DNA from: Acidobacteriota bacterium
Lineage (GTDB): Bacteria > Acidobacteriota > Thermoanaerobaculia > Multivoradales > JBCCEF01
Assembly: GCA_039030395.1 (NCBI GenBank)
Contig: JBCCEF010000002.1
Coordinates: 372,001-436,000 of the forward strand
Length of the DNA: 64,000 nt
Direction: 5' to 3'
Shown: piece after piece, positions 1 through 7,586 of the stretch
Layout of the letters: each line of letters opens with the position of its first letter
Position numbering within the stretch: position 1 is the first letter of the stretch
Position numbers and translations under genes: made by a program
The notes under the pieces: model-generated
Database searches by the model: none
What the model was told of the DNA's origin: nothing
What the model saw: the letters and a program-made list of their open reading frames with translations, nothing else

Positions 1-325
1 CGTTTCGCTCACGGTGATGCGAACCCCTGGAAATGGAGCGCCGGAGAGCGACTGAACACGTCCCCGCCCCGTCTTGGCCTGACGTCGGCATCTGGTGACG
101 GCTGCTCAGCGGTTGTGGACTGCTGACCTCTCTGGTTGCGCTTCGAACAGCGGCCTATTGGACCGCGCCGCGGACCGGATAAGTGGCGTTATCCGATGGG
201 GCGGTTCATGGTCCTGCCCCGAAAGGGGGGAATGCGCCGATTTCGGGCCACCCCATCAGGCGTGGCAGATTCCGGTTTTCGCCATCAAACTGGGAGGACC
301 GCCAATCTCCGGAGAGGAGTCCGTC
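1..325. other. Left-edge stretch without a supported gene
   Basis: No convincing coding sequence is seen here. The reading frame of the downstream stress protein stays open upstream to about base 95, but that part has no family similarity. A good ribosome binding site (GGAGAGGAG, 311-319) precedes the ATG at 326, so this stretch is read as intergenic and upstream control DNA. Confidence 0.5.
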
Positions 326-1261
326 ATGCAGCTGAGAAGAATCTTGATGCCCACCGATTTCTCTACCAGCGCCGACGCCGCCCTGGGGGAGGCTCTTTTC
401 TTCGCCCGGCGTTCCCGGGCCGAGCTGCACTTGCTCCACGTCATCGAGTGGCTCCAGCCGCGACCCTCTTCGGAAATGGACTTGATCGAGATGGATGAGG
501 TGTTCGAACGCCTCGGGGAGGTGGCCGCTGCCGAAACCCGTCGCCTGCTCGAGCGAGTGCCGACGAAGCAGTTGGAGATTCGCGAATCGCTCCGGCGCGG
601 CATCTCGGCCGCGGCGGAGATCGTGGCCTATGCCGAGGCCGAGAGCATCGACCTGATCGTCATCGGCACTCATGGACGGCGCGGCGTTCGGCGATTTCTG
701 CTGGGCAGCGTCGCCGAAGAGGTGGCCCGCACCGCCGCTTGTCCGGTGCTGACGCTACCGGAACGGGGTGATCTCACGGAGGATCTGGAGATCGAACGCA
801 TCGTCGTACCGTTCGACTACTCCGATGATGCTTGCGCTTCACTGCGCACGGCGATTTCGCTGGCCCGGTCTTTCAACGGCCGGATCGACCTGGTTCACGC
901 CATCCTTCCGCCGACGGTGGCTGGAGCTTCGGTACCGATGCCCGCGGTGGTGCCGACCACGCTCGCCAGAACCCAGGAATTGGCGCTGCAGAAGGTCGCT
1001 TCGGAGGTGACGACTCCGGAGGTGACGGTCGATGCCCATCTGCTGGTCGGTCCCGTTCCGTCGAGCATCACTTCCTACGCGGAGGAAGTCCAGGCGAATC
1101 TGATCGTGATGGCGAGCCACGGCCTGTCCGGCTACCACCGGTTCCTCCTCGGCAGCGTGACGGAGCGGGTGGTGCGTTCCGCTTCTTGTCCGGTGCTAGT
1201 GTGCCGGCCCCACCTCGAGTCCGGGAAGGTCGCCGATGGGAATACGGGGCAGGGTCGATAG
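326..1261 (+). CDS. Tandem-domain universal stress protein (UspA family)
   Basis: A 311-residue protein made of two Usp domains, roughly residues 1-150 and 155-305. Each ends in the family's ATP-binding signature: GTHGRRG followed by LLGSVAEE in the first, ASHGLSG followed by FLLGSVTERV in the second. Both copies keep the G-x2-G-x9-G(S/T) spacing, so nucleotide binding is likely in both. The protein should be cytoplasmic and act in stress physiology; no specific partner is visible. The start is set at the ATG of MQLRRILMPTDFS because it begins the first Usp beta strand and follows a strong Shine-Dalgarno sequence. It appears monocistronic and converges on the tetR-like gene to its right. Confidence 0.9.
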   Translation: MQLRRILMPTDFSTSADAALGEALFFARRSRAELHLLHVIEWLQPRPSSEMDLIEMDEVFERLGEVAAAETRRLLERVPTKQLEIRESLRRGISAAAEIVAYAEAESIDLIVIGTHGRRGVRRFLLGSVAEEVARTAACPVLTLPERGDLTEDLEIERIVVPFDYSDDACASLRTAISLARSFNGRIDLVHAILPPTVAGASVPMPAVVPTTLARTQELALQKVASEVTTPEVTVDAHLLVGPVPSSITSYAEEVQANLIVMASHGLSGYHRFLLGSVTERVVRSASCPVLVCRPHLESGKVADGNTGQGR

Positions 1262-1312
1262 AGCGAGGAGGAGTGGGTTTTCCGCAAGTTTTTCTGGGGA
1301 TGACCGTCGCTC

Positions 1313-2023
1313 CTACAAGGGCGCCGCGATAGCTTCCCCGGCTGAATCCTCCCGCAACTCCCGCAGCAGCCTCACGGCCCCGGCGGTGAGCGGTTTGAGC
1401 AGGGGATTGCGGGCCAGGCGGATCAGGCGGGCGACGATCGGGCAGGTGCGATCGATCAACCGTTGAGTCCGGCGGCAGTCGGGCGACGAGTCGTGGATCC
1501 AGAACAGGATGATCGCCATCAAATAGAGCCACAGCAGGTGGGGAAGTTCACTTTTCAATGGTGAGGGGACGGCGACATTGGAGCCCTCGACCACCGCCGC
1601 CATCAGCTCCGTGGCCTCGCGCCGGGTGGGTTCTGATTCAGCGCTGAAGGGGCTCAGGGGACTTCTCGGATCGGCGGCCGTCTTGAACAAGGTGCCGGCG
1701 AATCGGTGGTAGGGCATGCTGGTGGCGATTTTGGATGTCAGCACCGTCCGCAGTCGGCCCTCCAGGCCGCGCTCGGCGGTGAGGAGGGGGTCGCAGGCCG
1801 CCAGATGTTCGTCGTGTGAGCGCTCGTAGTACCCCTGGATGAGATGTTCCTTCGACTGAAAGTAGTAGTACGCGTTGCCCAGGGACACTCCGGCCGTGGC
1901 GGCGATTTCGCGCATGGTGGCGTTGTCGTAGCCGCGCTCGAGAAACAGCTGGAGGGCCGCCTCGAGGATTCTGGCGCGGGTTTTCTCGCCCCGTTCGGTC
2001 AGCGCCTGGGTTGTCGGATTCAT
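1313..2023 (-). CDS. TetR/AcrR-family transcriptional regulator
   Basis: A 236-residue regulator. Residues about 12-60 form a canonical TetR DNA-binding domain (TRARILEAALQLFLERGY, then IAATAGVSLGNAYYYF with the helix-turn-helix). The remainder is a helical ligand domain that I cannot assign. Its ATG overlaps the stop codon of the upstream membrane gene (ATGA), so the two are cotranscribed and probably translationally coupled. The strong palindromes at 3471-3526, ahead of that two-gene operon and the divergent gene at 3622, are its most likely operators, which suggests autoregulation. The inducer is unknown. Confidence 0.9.
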   Translation of the reverse strand: MNPTTQALTERGEKTRARILEAALQLFLERGYDNATMREIAATAGVSLGNAYYYFQSKEHLIQGYYERSHDEHLAACDPLLTAERGLEGRLRTVLTSKIATSMPYHRFAGTLFKTAADPRSPLSPFSAESEPTRREATELMAAVVEGSNVAVPSPLKSELPHLLWLYLMAIILFWIHDSSPDCRRTQRLIDRTCPIVARLIRLARNPLLKPLTAGAVRLLRELREDSAGEAIAAPL

Positions 2024-3453
2024 CGGGCGACGGCCTGGACTTTCGAGCCGAATTCGGGTTCGGCTTCGGCTCGTTCGGCGATGTGGCTGAGAACCCGCCG
2101 ATGGATGCCGTGGATCAGTTCGTCGGACCAGAGATTCCAGTAGGCCTGGGGAAACAGCTCGTGCCGGTACCAGGTGCTGCCTTCCAGGCGAGTCTTGCCG
2201 CCCGGTAGGGCGATCAGCCGAAATTCGCCGCGCTCCGAGTGCAGGCTTTCGGTGAGATGTGCCGGTTCGATATTCCAGGGGCTCCACTCCTGCATGGTCG
2301 GCGGTTGGGAGGTGACGTCGAAGGACAAGCGGTGCGGTTCCTCCCAGCGAGTGATGGGCTCGACAAAGGGGCCGGTCGAGAACTCGCAATAGCGCACCGC
2401 TCCTACGCCTTCCCCTTCGATACGGGCACGCATCGGGTAGGCGATGCCGAGGCGGAAGGCGAGGGCGTTCGGAGGCGGCAGTTCGGAGAATGCGATGACG
2501 TGCGGCCATACGGTTTGGGGCGGAGCGTCGATCTCGACGGCCGTCACGATCTCCCTCGAGGGTGGGGACGGGGCAGCGTGGTCGAGGGCGGTGATGAGCG
2601 GCGACAGCGCCACGATCACCACGAGGTGCGATGTCGCCAGGCGCCGCGGCCGGGCGACAGCCCTGCCGAGGAGGCTACCGAGAAAGGCGAGGAACGCCGC
2701 CAGGGGGTAGGCCATGGCCAGGCAAATCAGACCCTCGATGCCGAAGAGAAGCAGGGCACCGGCTCCCGTGATGAGAGTGAGCTGCGACAGCGCTTGAGTC
2801 GACATTGCCGAGCGAATCTGTTTTCGATTGACGAGAAACGCCGTCACCAACCCCATGGTGAACGGAGCGCCGACGAAGAGTCCGAGACTGTAGGGGGATT
2901 CCAGAGTGAGGAAGGCCGCCGCGAGGATAACGCCCCCGGCCACGGCGCCCATACCCACCCCAGGTAGCGTTTCGGCCACCGGCCCGAAGGTCTCCCTGGT
3001 TTCGAAGGGGCCTGTTGCGGCGGTGTCCTTTCCTTGGGTGCCCGCCGTCGGTCCCGACGCGGGAGCCGACGGTGCGCAGGCCAGAACCAGCATCAGGACA
3101 AAGTTGACGGTTGGCAGGAAGAAGAGGATCGCGACCAGCGGCGACAGCCCGGCATCGCGTGCTCGCCGGGCGGTCATGGAGGCGCCGATCCAGACGAACG
3201 GCAGACTCCAAGCGGCGAACCATCCGAGGCTCACGGCAGGAAAAGAATTCAGCCGGTGGGCGCCGAAGGGGCTGAGGTACTCGAGCGGCGTCCAAGGGGA
3301 GCCGCCGGCCTGGAGCAACAGCCAGCTATCGCCCAGGAACTTGATCACCAGGAGGAAGAGGCCACTGAGTAGATAGGCCCGGCGGCTGACCGGCGCTCGG
3401 AAACCAAACCACAAGGGCAGGAGGGCGGCAGGAGAGGTGGTGAAAGCTGGCAC
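2020..3453 (-). CDS. DUF805-like membrane protein fused to an SRPBCC domain
   Basis: A 477-residue protein. The first 130 residues look like a DUF805 inner-membrane domain (FGFRAPVSRRAYLL, several hydrophobic helices, the TARRARDAGLSP loop). More membrane helices follow at about 180-300. The C-terminal 170 residues (from about 305, starting IVTAVEIDAPPQTVWPHVI) resemble SRPBCC/polyketide-cyclase lipid- or ligand-binding domains. It starts at a GTG preceded by AAGGAG. The gene is first in an operon with the tetR-like gene, so a sensor or membrane-stress role is possible, but function is unknown. Fusion of a DUF805 domain to a soluble START-like domain is unusual. Confidence 0.75.
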   Translation of the reverse strand: MPAFTTSPAALLPLWFGFRAPVSRRAYLLSGLFLLVIKFLGDSWLLLQAGGSPWTPLEYLSPFGAHRLNSFPAVSLGWFAAWSLPFVWIGASMTARRARDAGLSPLVAILFFLPTVNFVLMLVLACAPSAPASGPTAGTQGKDTAATGPFETRETFGPVAETLPGVGMGAVAGGVILAAAFLTLESPYSLGLFVGAPFTMGLVTAFLVNRKQIRSAMSTQALSQLTLITGAGALLLFGIEGLICLAMAYPLAAFLAFLGSLLGRAVARPRRLATSHLVVIVALSPLITALDHAAPSPPSREIVTAVEIDAPPQTVWPHVIAFSELPPPNALAFRLGIAYPMRARIEGEGVGAVRYCEFSTGPFVEPITRWEEPHRLSFDVTSQPPTMQEWSPWNIEPAHLTESLHSERGEFRLIALPGGKTRLEGSTWYRHELFPQAYWNLWSDELIHGIHRRVLSHIAERAEAEPEFGSKVQAVAR

Positions 3454-3470
3454 GGATTGAATCTCCTTTG

Positions 3471-3484
3471 TGGAACGTGTTCAA
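3471..3484. promoter_or_regulatory. Second, imperfect TetR-type operator half of a tandem pair
   Basis: TGGAACGTGTTCAA differs at two positions from the core TTGAACGCGTTCAA of the main palindrome. Its centre lies 31 bp (about three helical turns) from the main palindrome, so two dimers could bind the same DNA face. It sits 18 bp upstream of the GTG of the DUF805-SRPBCC gene. Regulator assignment is inference from adjacency. Confidence 0.55.
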
Positions 3485-3490
3485 GGAGTG

Positions 3491-3526
3491 TAAGATAAAA
3501 TTTGAACGCGTTCAAATTTTGTCTTA
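3491..3526. promoter_or_regulatory. Long palindromic operator in the divergent intergenic region
   Basis: A 36-bp inverted repeat centred on TTGAACGCGTTCAA, with only one mismatched pair (3496/3521). It lies between the TetR operon on the left and the membrane gene starting at 3622 on the right. Length and symmetry fit a TetR-family operator overlapping a promoter. Confidence 0.7.
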
Positions 3527-3621
3527 GGGACTCTTGTCGTCGGCAGTTCAGAATGGTCACGCGAGTTGCTAGACTGACGAGACTTCGAACCTCTCAGTTT
3601 TTCGATTTTCAGAGCCCCGAC

Positions 3622-4338
3622 ATGGCTTCGTCGATGAAACAGGCCTCTCTTCTCGCCCTCACCCCGTTCACGGTGGCCCTTTTGTTCCTGCCCGGTGGCC
3701 GCTGGCTTTTGCCCCTGGTCGCGCCGCTGACGCTCTATGCCGCCTTCGCCCAGCGGGTGGGGGAGCGGCGCTACGGGAGCGCCTGGCGACTGGGAATGGC
3801 CTGGGGGTTGCTCCTCAGCCTGGGGGTGATCGCCCTGGTGGTGTTGTTCCCGGAGGTGGCGGCGCGGGGCATTCTGAACGGCGAGCCCTACCGGCTGGAG
3901 ATGTTCGGCTGGATCGACACCGGCCTGGGGCGCGAGAACAGTCCCATGGCCTTTCTGCCGGAGCATGCGCTCCACCTGGCGGCCTTCGTGCTTTTGACCT
4001 ACCTGAGCGGCGGATATCTCGGTCTGGTGCTCGGGGCGGTGCTGGTGGCCTACATGAGCTATTTTGTGGGCAGCTATGCGGTGGATGCGGAGCGGATTGT
4101 GGTCGGCAGTATCGTCGCCTGGGTGCCCTGGTCGGTGGCGCGGGTGGGGGCCTTCGTGCTCTTGGGGGCGCTTTTCTCGCGGCCGCTGTTGGCGGGAAAG
4201 CGGTGGCCCTTCGAGCGGTCGGAGTACCGGCTGATGCTCCTTGCTCTGGCGGGCATCGCGGTAGACATTTCCCTGAAGACTCTGATCGCCCCGCGCTACG
4301 GGGTGTTCCTTCGTCAGTTGGCCGATGGAGGATTCTAG
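3622..4338 (+). CDS. Integral membrane protein of unknown function
   Basis: A 238-residue protein with about six hydrophobic segments (for example LALTPFTVALLFLPGG, GMAWGLLLSLGVIALVVLF, LAAFVLLTYLSGGYLGLVLG). I recognise no family. ATG starts at 3553, 3622 and 3634 are possible. 3622 is chosen because the protein then begins just ahead of the first membrane helix, but no clear ribosome binding site decides it. A TTG in the same frame at 3502 lies inside the operator palindrome and is rejected. The gene is divergent from the TetR operon and shares its operator region, so it is probably a target of that regulator. Confidence 0.65.
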   Translation: MASSMKQASLLALTPFTVALLFLPGGRWLLPLVAPLTLYAAFAQRVGERRYGSAWRLGMAWGLLLSLGVIALVVLFPEVAARGILNGEPYRLEMFGWIDTGLGRENSPMAFLPEHALHLAAFVLLTYLSGGYLGLVLGAVLVAYMSYFVGSYAVDAERIVVGSIVAWVPWSVARVGAFVLLGALFSRPLLAGKRWPFERSEYRLMLLALAGIAVDISLKTLIAPRYGVFLRQLADGGF

Positions 4339-4426
4339 ACCCTCCAGAGTGAGGCGTCGGCTGGTATAGTCAGGTCCCCTTTTTTGCGGCCAGAACGGGC
4401 GTTCCCATTTTCCTACTGAGTGAGCG

Positions 4427-4924
4427 ATGAGCACCTTCGACGAGATCGTCGGCACCCTCGACGGACAAGGTCAGCGCTTCGGCCTGGTGGCGTCGCGCTA
4501 CTACGAGGACTTGATGGAGCGGATGGTAAAGGACGCCATTCGCTGCCTCGAGCATCACGGTGGGGCGAAGGAGGACGTCACGCTGGTGCGAGTGCCCGGC
4601 GCCTGGGAGATCCCGGGTGCCTTGGCGGCGCTGGCGGAAACCGGCCGCTACGATGCTCTGGTCGCTTTGGGTATCGTCATCCGGGGCGAAACGACGCACT
4701 ACGACTACGTTTGCAGCCGGGCGAACGACGGCTGCGGCCGGGTGGCCGATCGGGCCGGTTTGCCGGTGGGCTTTGGAGTGTTGACGTGTGAGGACGGCGA
4801 GCAAGCCGCGGTTCGGGCCGAGGGACCGCGGGGTAAGGGCTGGGAGGCGGCGCTGGCGGCCCTCGAGATGAGCAACCTCTACCGGCGGATTCGAGAGATG
4901 GACCCTTACGGAGCCGCGTGGTGA
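4427..4924 (+). CDS. ribH: 6,7-dimethyl-8-ribityllumazine synthase
   Basis: A 165-residue lumazine synthase, the penultimate enzyme of riboflavin synthesis. It condenses 5-amino-6-ribitylaminouracil with 3,4-dihydroxy-2-butanone 4-phosphate. Family landmarks are visible: RVPGAWEIPGAL near residue 47, the catalytic-histidine segment IRGETTHYDYV near residue 86, and GVLTCEDGEQA near 120. The gene overlaps the start of nusB, the classic ribH-nusB pairing. No other rib genes are nearby and no FMN riboswitch is evident upstream. Confidence 0.95.
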   Translation: MSTFDEIVGTLDGQGQRFGLVASRYYEDLMERMVKDAIRCLEHHGGAKEDVTLVRVPGAWEIPGALAALAETGRYDALVALGIVIRGETTHYDYVCSRANDGCGRVADRAGLPVGFGVLTCEDGEQAAVRAEGPRGKGWEAALAALEMSNLYRRIREMDPYGAAW

Positions 4925-5442
4925 ACGACACGCTGCCGGAGTCCGCCACCCTGGTCGAGGAAGGTGAGGCCCAGCCCGCCGAGAAACCCCTCGGCAAACG
5001 CCGGGCGGCGCGCGAGATGGCGCTCCGCATGCTCTACCAACTCGATCTCGGAGGGTCCTCCCTGGCGCAAATCTTCGGATCCTTTGATGTGCAGGAGTTT
5101 TTGCGTATGGCGAGCGCCAGCAAGCGGGCGCAGCGGGATCCGGAGGCGGCCTTTGCGTTCTCTCGCAAGCTGGTGGAGGGCACCGTCGAACATCTGGAAG
5201 AGATCGACCGCTCCCTCGACTCGCAGGCCACCAACTGGCGCTTGCAGCGCATGTCGAAGGTCGATCGCAACGTGTTGCGTCTGGCCCTCTACGAGTTGCG
5301 CTTTGAGAAGGACACGCCGAAACTGGTGGTGGTCGACGAGGCGATCGAGTTGGCGAAGCGCTACGGCGACGTCAACTCCGGGCGCTTCGTCAACGGACTT
5401 TTGGACGGGCTACTGAAAGGTGAGGGCAAGGACCATGGTTGA
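4921..5442 (+). CDS. nusB: Transcription antitermination factor NusB
   Basis: A NusB-type RNA-binding helical protein of about 173 residues. It has KRRAAREMALRMLYQLD near the N-terminus and LRLALYELRFEKDTPKLVVVDEA followed by LAKRYGDVNSGRFVNGLLD at the C-terminus. With NusE and NusG it acts in antitermination of rRNA operons. The GTG at 4921 overlaps the ribH stop codon (GTGA); the GTG at 4918 is equally possible. An extra N-terminal segment (about residues 1-22) and an insertion around residues 45-75 make it longer than typical NusB. Confidence 0.93.
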   Translation: MNDTLPESATLVEEGEAQPAEKPLGKRRAAREMALRMLYQLDLGGSSLAQIFGSFDVQEFLRMASASKRAQRDPEAAFAFSRKLVEGTVEHLEEIDRSLDSQATNWRLQRMSKVDRNVLRLALYELRFEKDTPKLVVVDEAIELAKRYGDVNSGRFVNGLLDGLLKGEGKDHG

Positions 5443-6016
5443 GAACCGCTCGCGGCAGCGCGCTGCATACTCCCGGAGCCCGAAAAGGTCGGCGAGGTTT
5501 GTCTTGCCGGCCCTCCTGCCGGCCTTGCTGTTGGGCTTGGTTGCCGTCGGATGCGGCTATGCACTGGTAGGGCGGGGTTCGAACATTCCGGAGTCCGTCG
5601 AGGCGGTGTATCTGGAGGCGCTGGTCAACCGCACCCAGCGCTCGCAGGTGGATCAGTTCTTGACCCGGGCGATCGCAGATGAATTGACCACCCGCCGCCT
5701 GTTCGATCTGCTCGGCGGTCCGGAAGGCGCGGACGCGGTGCTCAAGGGCTCCGTCGAGAACTTCGCTGTCACCCCGATCACCTTCGACAATCAAGGACTG
5801 GCACGAGAGTACGAGATCTCGATCACCGCCAAGATGTCCTTCGTGGAGATCGGCACCGACGAGGTGATCTGGTCGAATGACCGCTACCTGTTCCGGGAGA
5901 ACTACGTGGTCGAAGAGGTGGGTACCAACTACCTCGACCGCGAGAACGACGCCATCGAGCGGGCGGCAGAAAACTTCGCCGAGACGATGGTCAGCGACCT
6001 CCTAGAGGGTTTCTAG
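5435..6016 (+). CDS. lptE: LPS-assembly lipoprotein LptE
   Basis: A 193-residue outer-membrane lipoprotein. The N-terminus is basic, then hydrophobic, and ends in a lipobox around LVAVGCGYALVG, with the lipidated Cys near residue 41. The mature part matches LptE: it begins GCGYALVGRGSNIPESV, includes TRAIADELTTRRLF, and has the GSVENFAVTPITF strand. LptE plugs LptD during LPS insertion. The ATG at 5435 overlaps the nusB end by 8 bases. Its TAG stop lies inside the terminal repeat of the structured element that follows (6013-6065). Other Lpt genes lie at 25.6-28.0 and 41.7-44.5 kb. Confidence 0.85.
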   Translation: MVENRSRQRAAYSRSPKRSARFVLPALLPALLLGLVAVGCGYALVGRGSNIPESVEAVYLEALVNRTQRSQVDQFLTRAIADELTTRRLFDLLGGPEGADAVLKGSVENFAVTPITFDNQGLAREYEISITAKMSFVEIGTDEVIWSNDRYLFRENYVVEEVGTNYLDRENDAIERAAENFAETMVSDLLEGF

Positions 6017-6065
6017 CAGCACTGCTAAACATGGGCGTTGCCCATTCTTTCAGCAGCACTGCTAG
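6013..6065 (+). repeat. Palindromic module F, copy 1 (TAG-CAG element)
   Basis: About 53 bp bounded by CTAGCAG on the left and CTGCTAG on the right, with a perfect internal hairpin (ATGGGC-GTT-GCCCAT, about 6031-6045). It begins within the last codons of lptE and supplies its TAG stop. The same module with different internal sequence occurs at 40110-40159, where it supplies the rpoN stop. In both places it is followed, in the direction of transcription, by module E. Confidence 0.75.
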
Positions 6066-6076
6066 GTGGTGTACGC

Positions 6077-6178
6077 CAGGGGGCTAGGCGCCCCCCTCGT
6101 CCGAAATGCACAGCATTCCGGACTCACCCCATCCTGGACGCCTCCGGCGGAGGCGCCGCCTCGCCCTCTGGGCTCGGT
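6077..6178 (-). repeat. Structured repeat module E, copy 1
   Basis: About 102 bp, antiparallel to lptE transcription relative to the reference orientation. It shares ordered blocks with copies at 39991-40098 and 61395-61503: an ACCGAGCCC end, a GC-rich inverted repeat, GGRYGGGGTGAG, a central hairpin (here 6100-6122), and a GGCGCCTAGCCCCCT end. The hairpin arms differ in sequence between copies yet remain complementary. Confidence 0.75.
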
Positions 6179-6220
6179 GCGGTGTTCCGAGCCTACATTC
6201 GGAGGAAAATTGCTCCTACA

Positions 6221-6250
6221 AAAAAAGACACCCGCCGAAACGGGTGTCTT
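6221..6250 (-). terminator. Rho-independent terminator of rpsT
   Basis: A perfect 10-bp stem (AAGACACCCG at 6225-6234 with CGGGTGTCTT at 6241-6250) and 6-base loop. On the minus strand it is followed by a run of six T, directly downstream of rpsT. Confidence 0.9.
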
Positions 6251-6274
6251 GGTTCCACGATCGGACTCCGGTCG

Positions 6275-6538
6275 CTAGCCGAGGGCCGCGACGGCGCGGG
6301 CCAGGCGGGACTTGTAGCGCGCCGCAGTGTTGGCATGGATCACGCCTTTGCGCGCCGTGACGTCGATGATGCTCAAGGTCGGGACCAGGAGTTCCTGGGC
6401 CTGCTTGGAATCTTCGCCCTCGACGGCGGAGCGCAGCTTGCGGATGGCATTGCGCATCTTGGTGCGAATGGCGCGGTTGCGCTCGCGCTCCTTTTCGTTC
6501 TGGCGGATTCGCTTCTGGGCACTCTTGATATTGGCCAT
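6275..6538 (-). CDS. rpsT: 30S ribosomal protein S20
   Basis: An 87-residue basic protein with the S20 N-terminus MANIKSAQKRIRQNEK and typical helical content (RNRAIRTKMRNAIRKL, ending in RYKSRLARAVAAL). It binds 16S rRNA in the small subunit. It stands alone, followed by a clear intrinsic terminator, and lies downstream of the Tol-Pal operon's terminator, so it should have its own promoter between 6539 and 6657. I could not pick that promoter out with confidence. Confidence 0.97.
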   Translation of the reverse strand: MANIKSAQKRIRQNEKERERNRAIRTKMRNAIRKLRSAVEGEDSKQAQELLVPTLSIIDVTARKGVIHANTAARYKSRLARAVAALG

Positions 6539-6657
6539 GTCGTTCCTATCTTCTTTTCCGTCTCGCCCTATGCGCTCAAGCGCCCGTCGATGGGGAGGGC
6601 CAGGCTTTCATTGGTAGTCTTTGGAGGCGGCAGGCCTTTGAGTAGTGCCGCACACGC

Positions 6658-6694
6658 AAAAAAGCCCGTCGACACCGAAGTGCGACCAGGCCCG
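6658..6694 (-). terminator. Terminator of the Tol-Pal operon
   Basis: On the minus strand this reads as a GC-rich stem (GCC..GTCG.CAC / GTG.CGAC.GGC with small bulges) capped by a TTCG tetraloop and followed by six T. It lies 20-60 bp past the cpoB stop codon. Confidence 0.85.
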
Positions 6695-6714
6695 AGATTT
6701 TTTAGCACAAGTCC

Positions 6715-7566
6715 TCAGCGCGATTCAACCCCGACTTCCCGCAGCCGCTGGCGAGCGAGGTTGGCTTCATCACTGTTGGGATAGCGGTCGACCACCCGCC
6801 GGAGTTGGTCGACGCCTTCGCCCCGCTCGCCGAGTTGCAGATGGGCGTAGCCCTTTTTCAACACGGCGCTCGGAAGCTTGTCACTCCGCGGGTAGCGGGC
6901 GACCACCGCGTCGAACTGTCCGATCGCTTGCCGGAACTGGCCCTGGCGATAGAAGCACTCGCCGATCCAGTAGACGGCGTTGTCCGCCAGGTCGGTGCCC
7001 GGAAAGGCGCGAAGGTACTCCTCGAAGCTCTGCACGGCGAGGTCGTAGTTGCCGCGCAGGTAGTCGTTGTAGGCCGCCTGGTAGAGCGACTGAGGATCGG
7101 TGGTGACGGTGCCCGACGCCGGAGGAACCGTCGTGCCCAGGGATGGATCGTCTTCTCCGCCTTCGCTGCTCGGGATGACCGGCGGCGCGGCGCGGAAGGC
7201 TTTCAATTCCTGGTTGGTCGAAGCGATCTGCTGGGAAAGCTGGGACAACCGGTAGTTGGTGTCTTCGAGGTTGGCCTGGAGTTGCTCGATTTCGTCCGAC
7301 AAATCCTGCAGCCGCACCTGCATGTCCGCTTCGGACTTCAGGACTGCCTCCATCTGGCGACTGACTTGAGCCTCCAGGCTAGTCACTTCTTCCTTGCTCG
7401 GAGCCTGTGCCTGGGCCTGGTCGATCTGATTCTGAATGTCGTTGAGTTGACTCTGAATCGACTCGATGTCGCTGGTGGAGACGCAGGCCGGCGCCAGCCC
7501 CGCGAGGAGCAAGACGCCGACCGTCAAGAGACGGCCCGAAAGGCGGTTCTGTAGACGAGTTCGCAT
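6715..7566 (-). CDS. cpoB: Tol-Pal system protein CpoB/YbgF
   Basis: A 283-residue envelope protein. The N-terminus is a signal sequence ending in a lipobox-like LLAGLAPAC. Residues about 30-120 are a heptad-rich coiled coil (IESIQSQLNDIQNQIDQAQ, then IEQLQANLEDTNYRLSQL). Residues about 160-283 hold TPR repeats of the CpoB type (LYQAAYNDYLRGNYDLAVQ, DNAVYWIGECFYRQGQF). CpoB coordinates peptidoglycan synthesis with Tol-driven outer-membrane constriction at division. A Cys at the cleavage site would make it a lipoprotein, unlike the soluble E. coli protein. It is last in the operon after pal. Confidence 0.9.
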   Translation of the reverse strand: MRTRLQNRLSGRLLTVGVLLLAGLAPACVSTSDIESIQSQLNDIQNQIDQAQAQAPSKEEVTSLEAQVSRQMEAVLKSEADMQVRLQDLSDEIEQLQANLEDTNYRLSQLSQQIASTNQELKAFRAAPPVIPSSEGGEDDPSLGTTVPPASGTVTTDPQSLYQAAYNDYLRGNYDLAVQSFEEYLRAFPGTDLADNAVYWIGECFYRQGQFRQAIGQFDAVVARYPRSDKLPSAVLKKGYAHLQLGERGEGVDQLRRVVDRYPNSDEANLARQRLREVGVESR

Positions 7567-7586
7567 AACTCCAGGCAAGGTTCGGG

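Noticed and set aside
3502-3621. Upstream extension of the divergent membrane protein starting at a TTG
   Set aside because: The TTG is part of the operator palindrome, and the extra residues are basic with no similarity to a signal or membrane segment.
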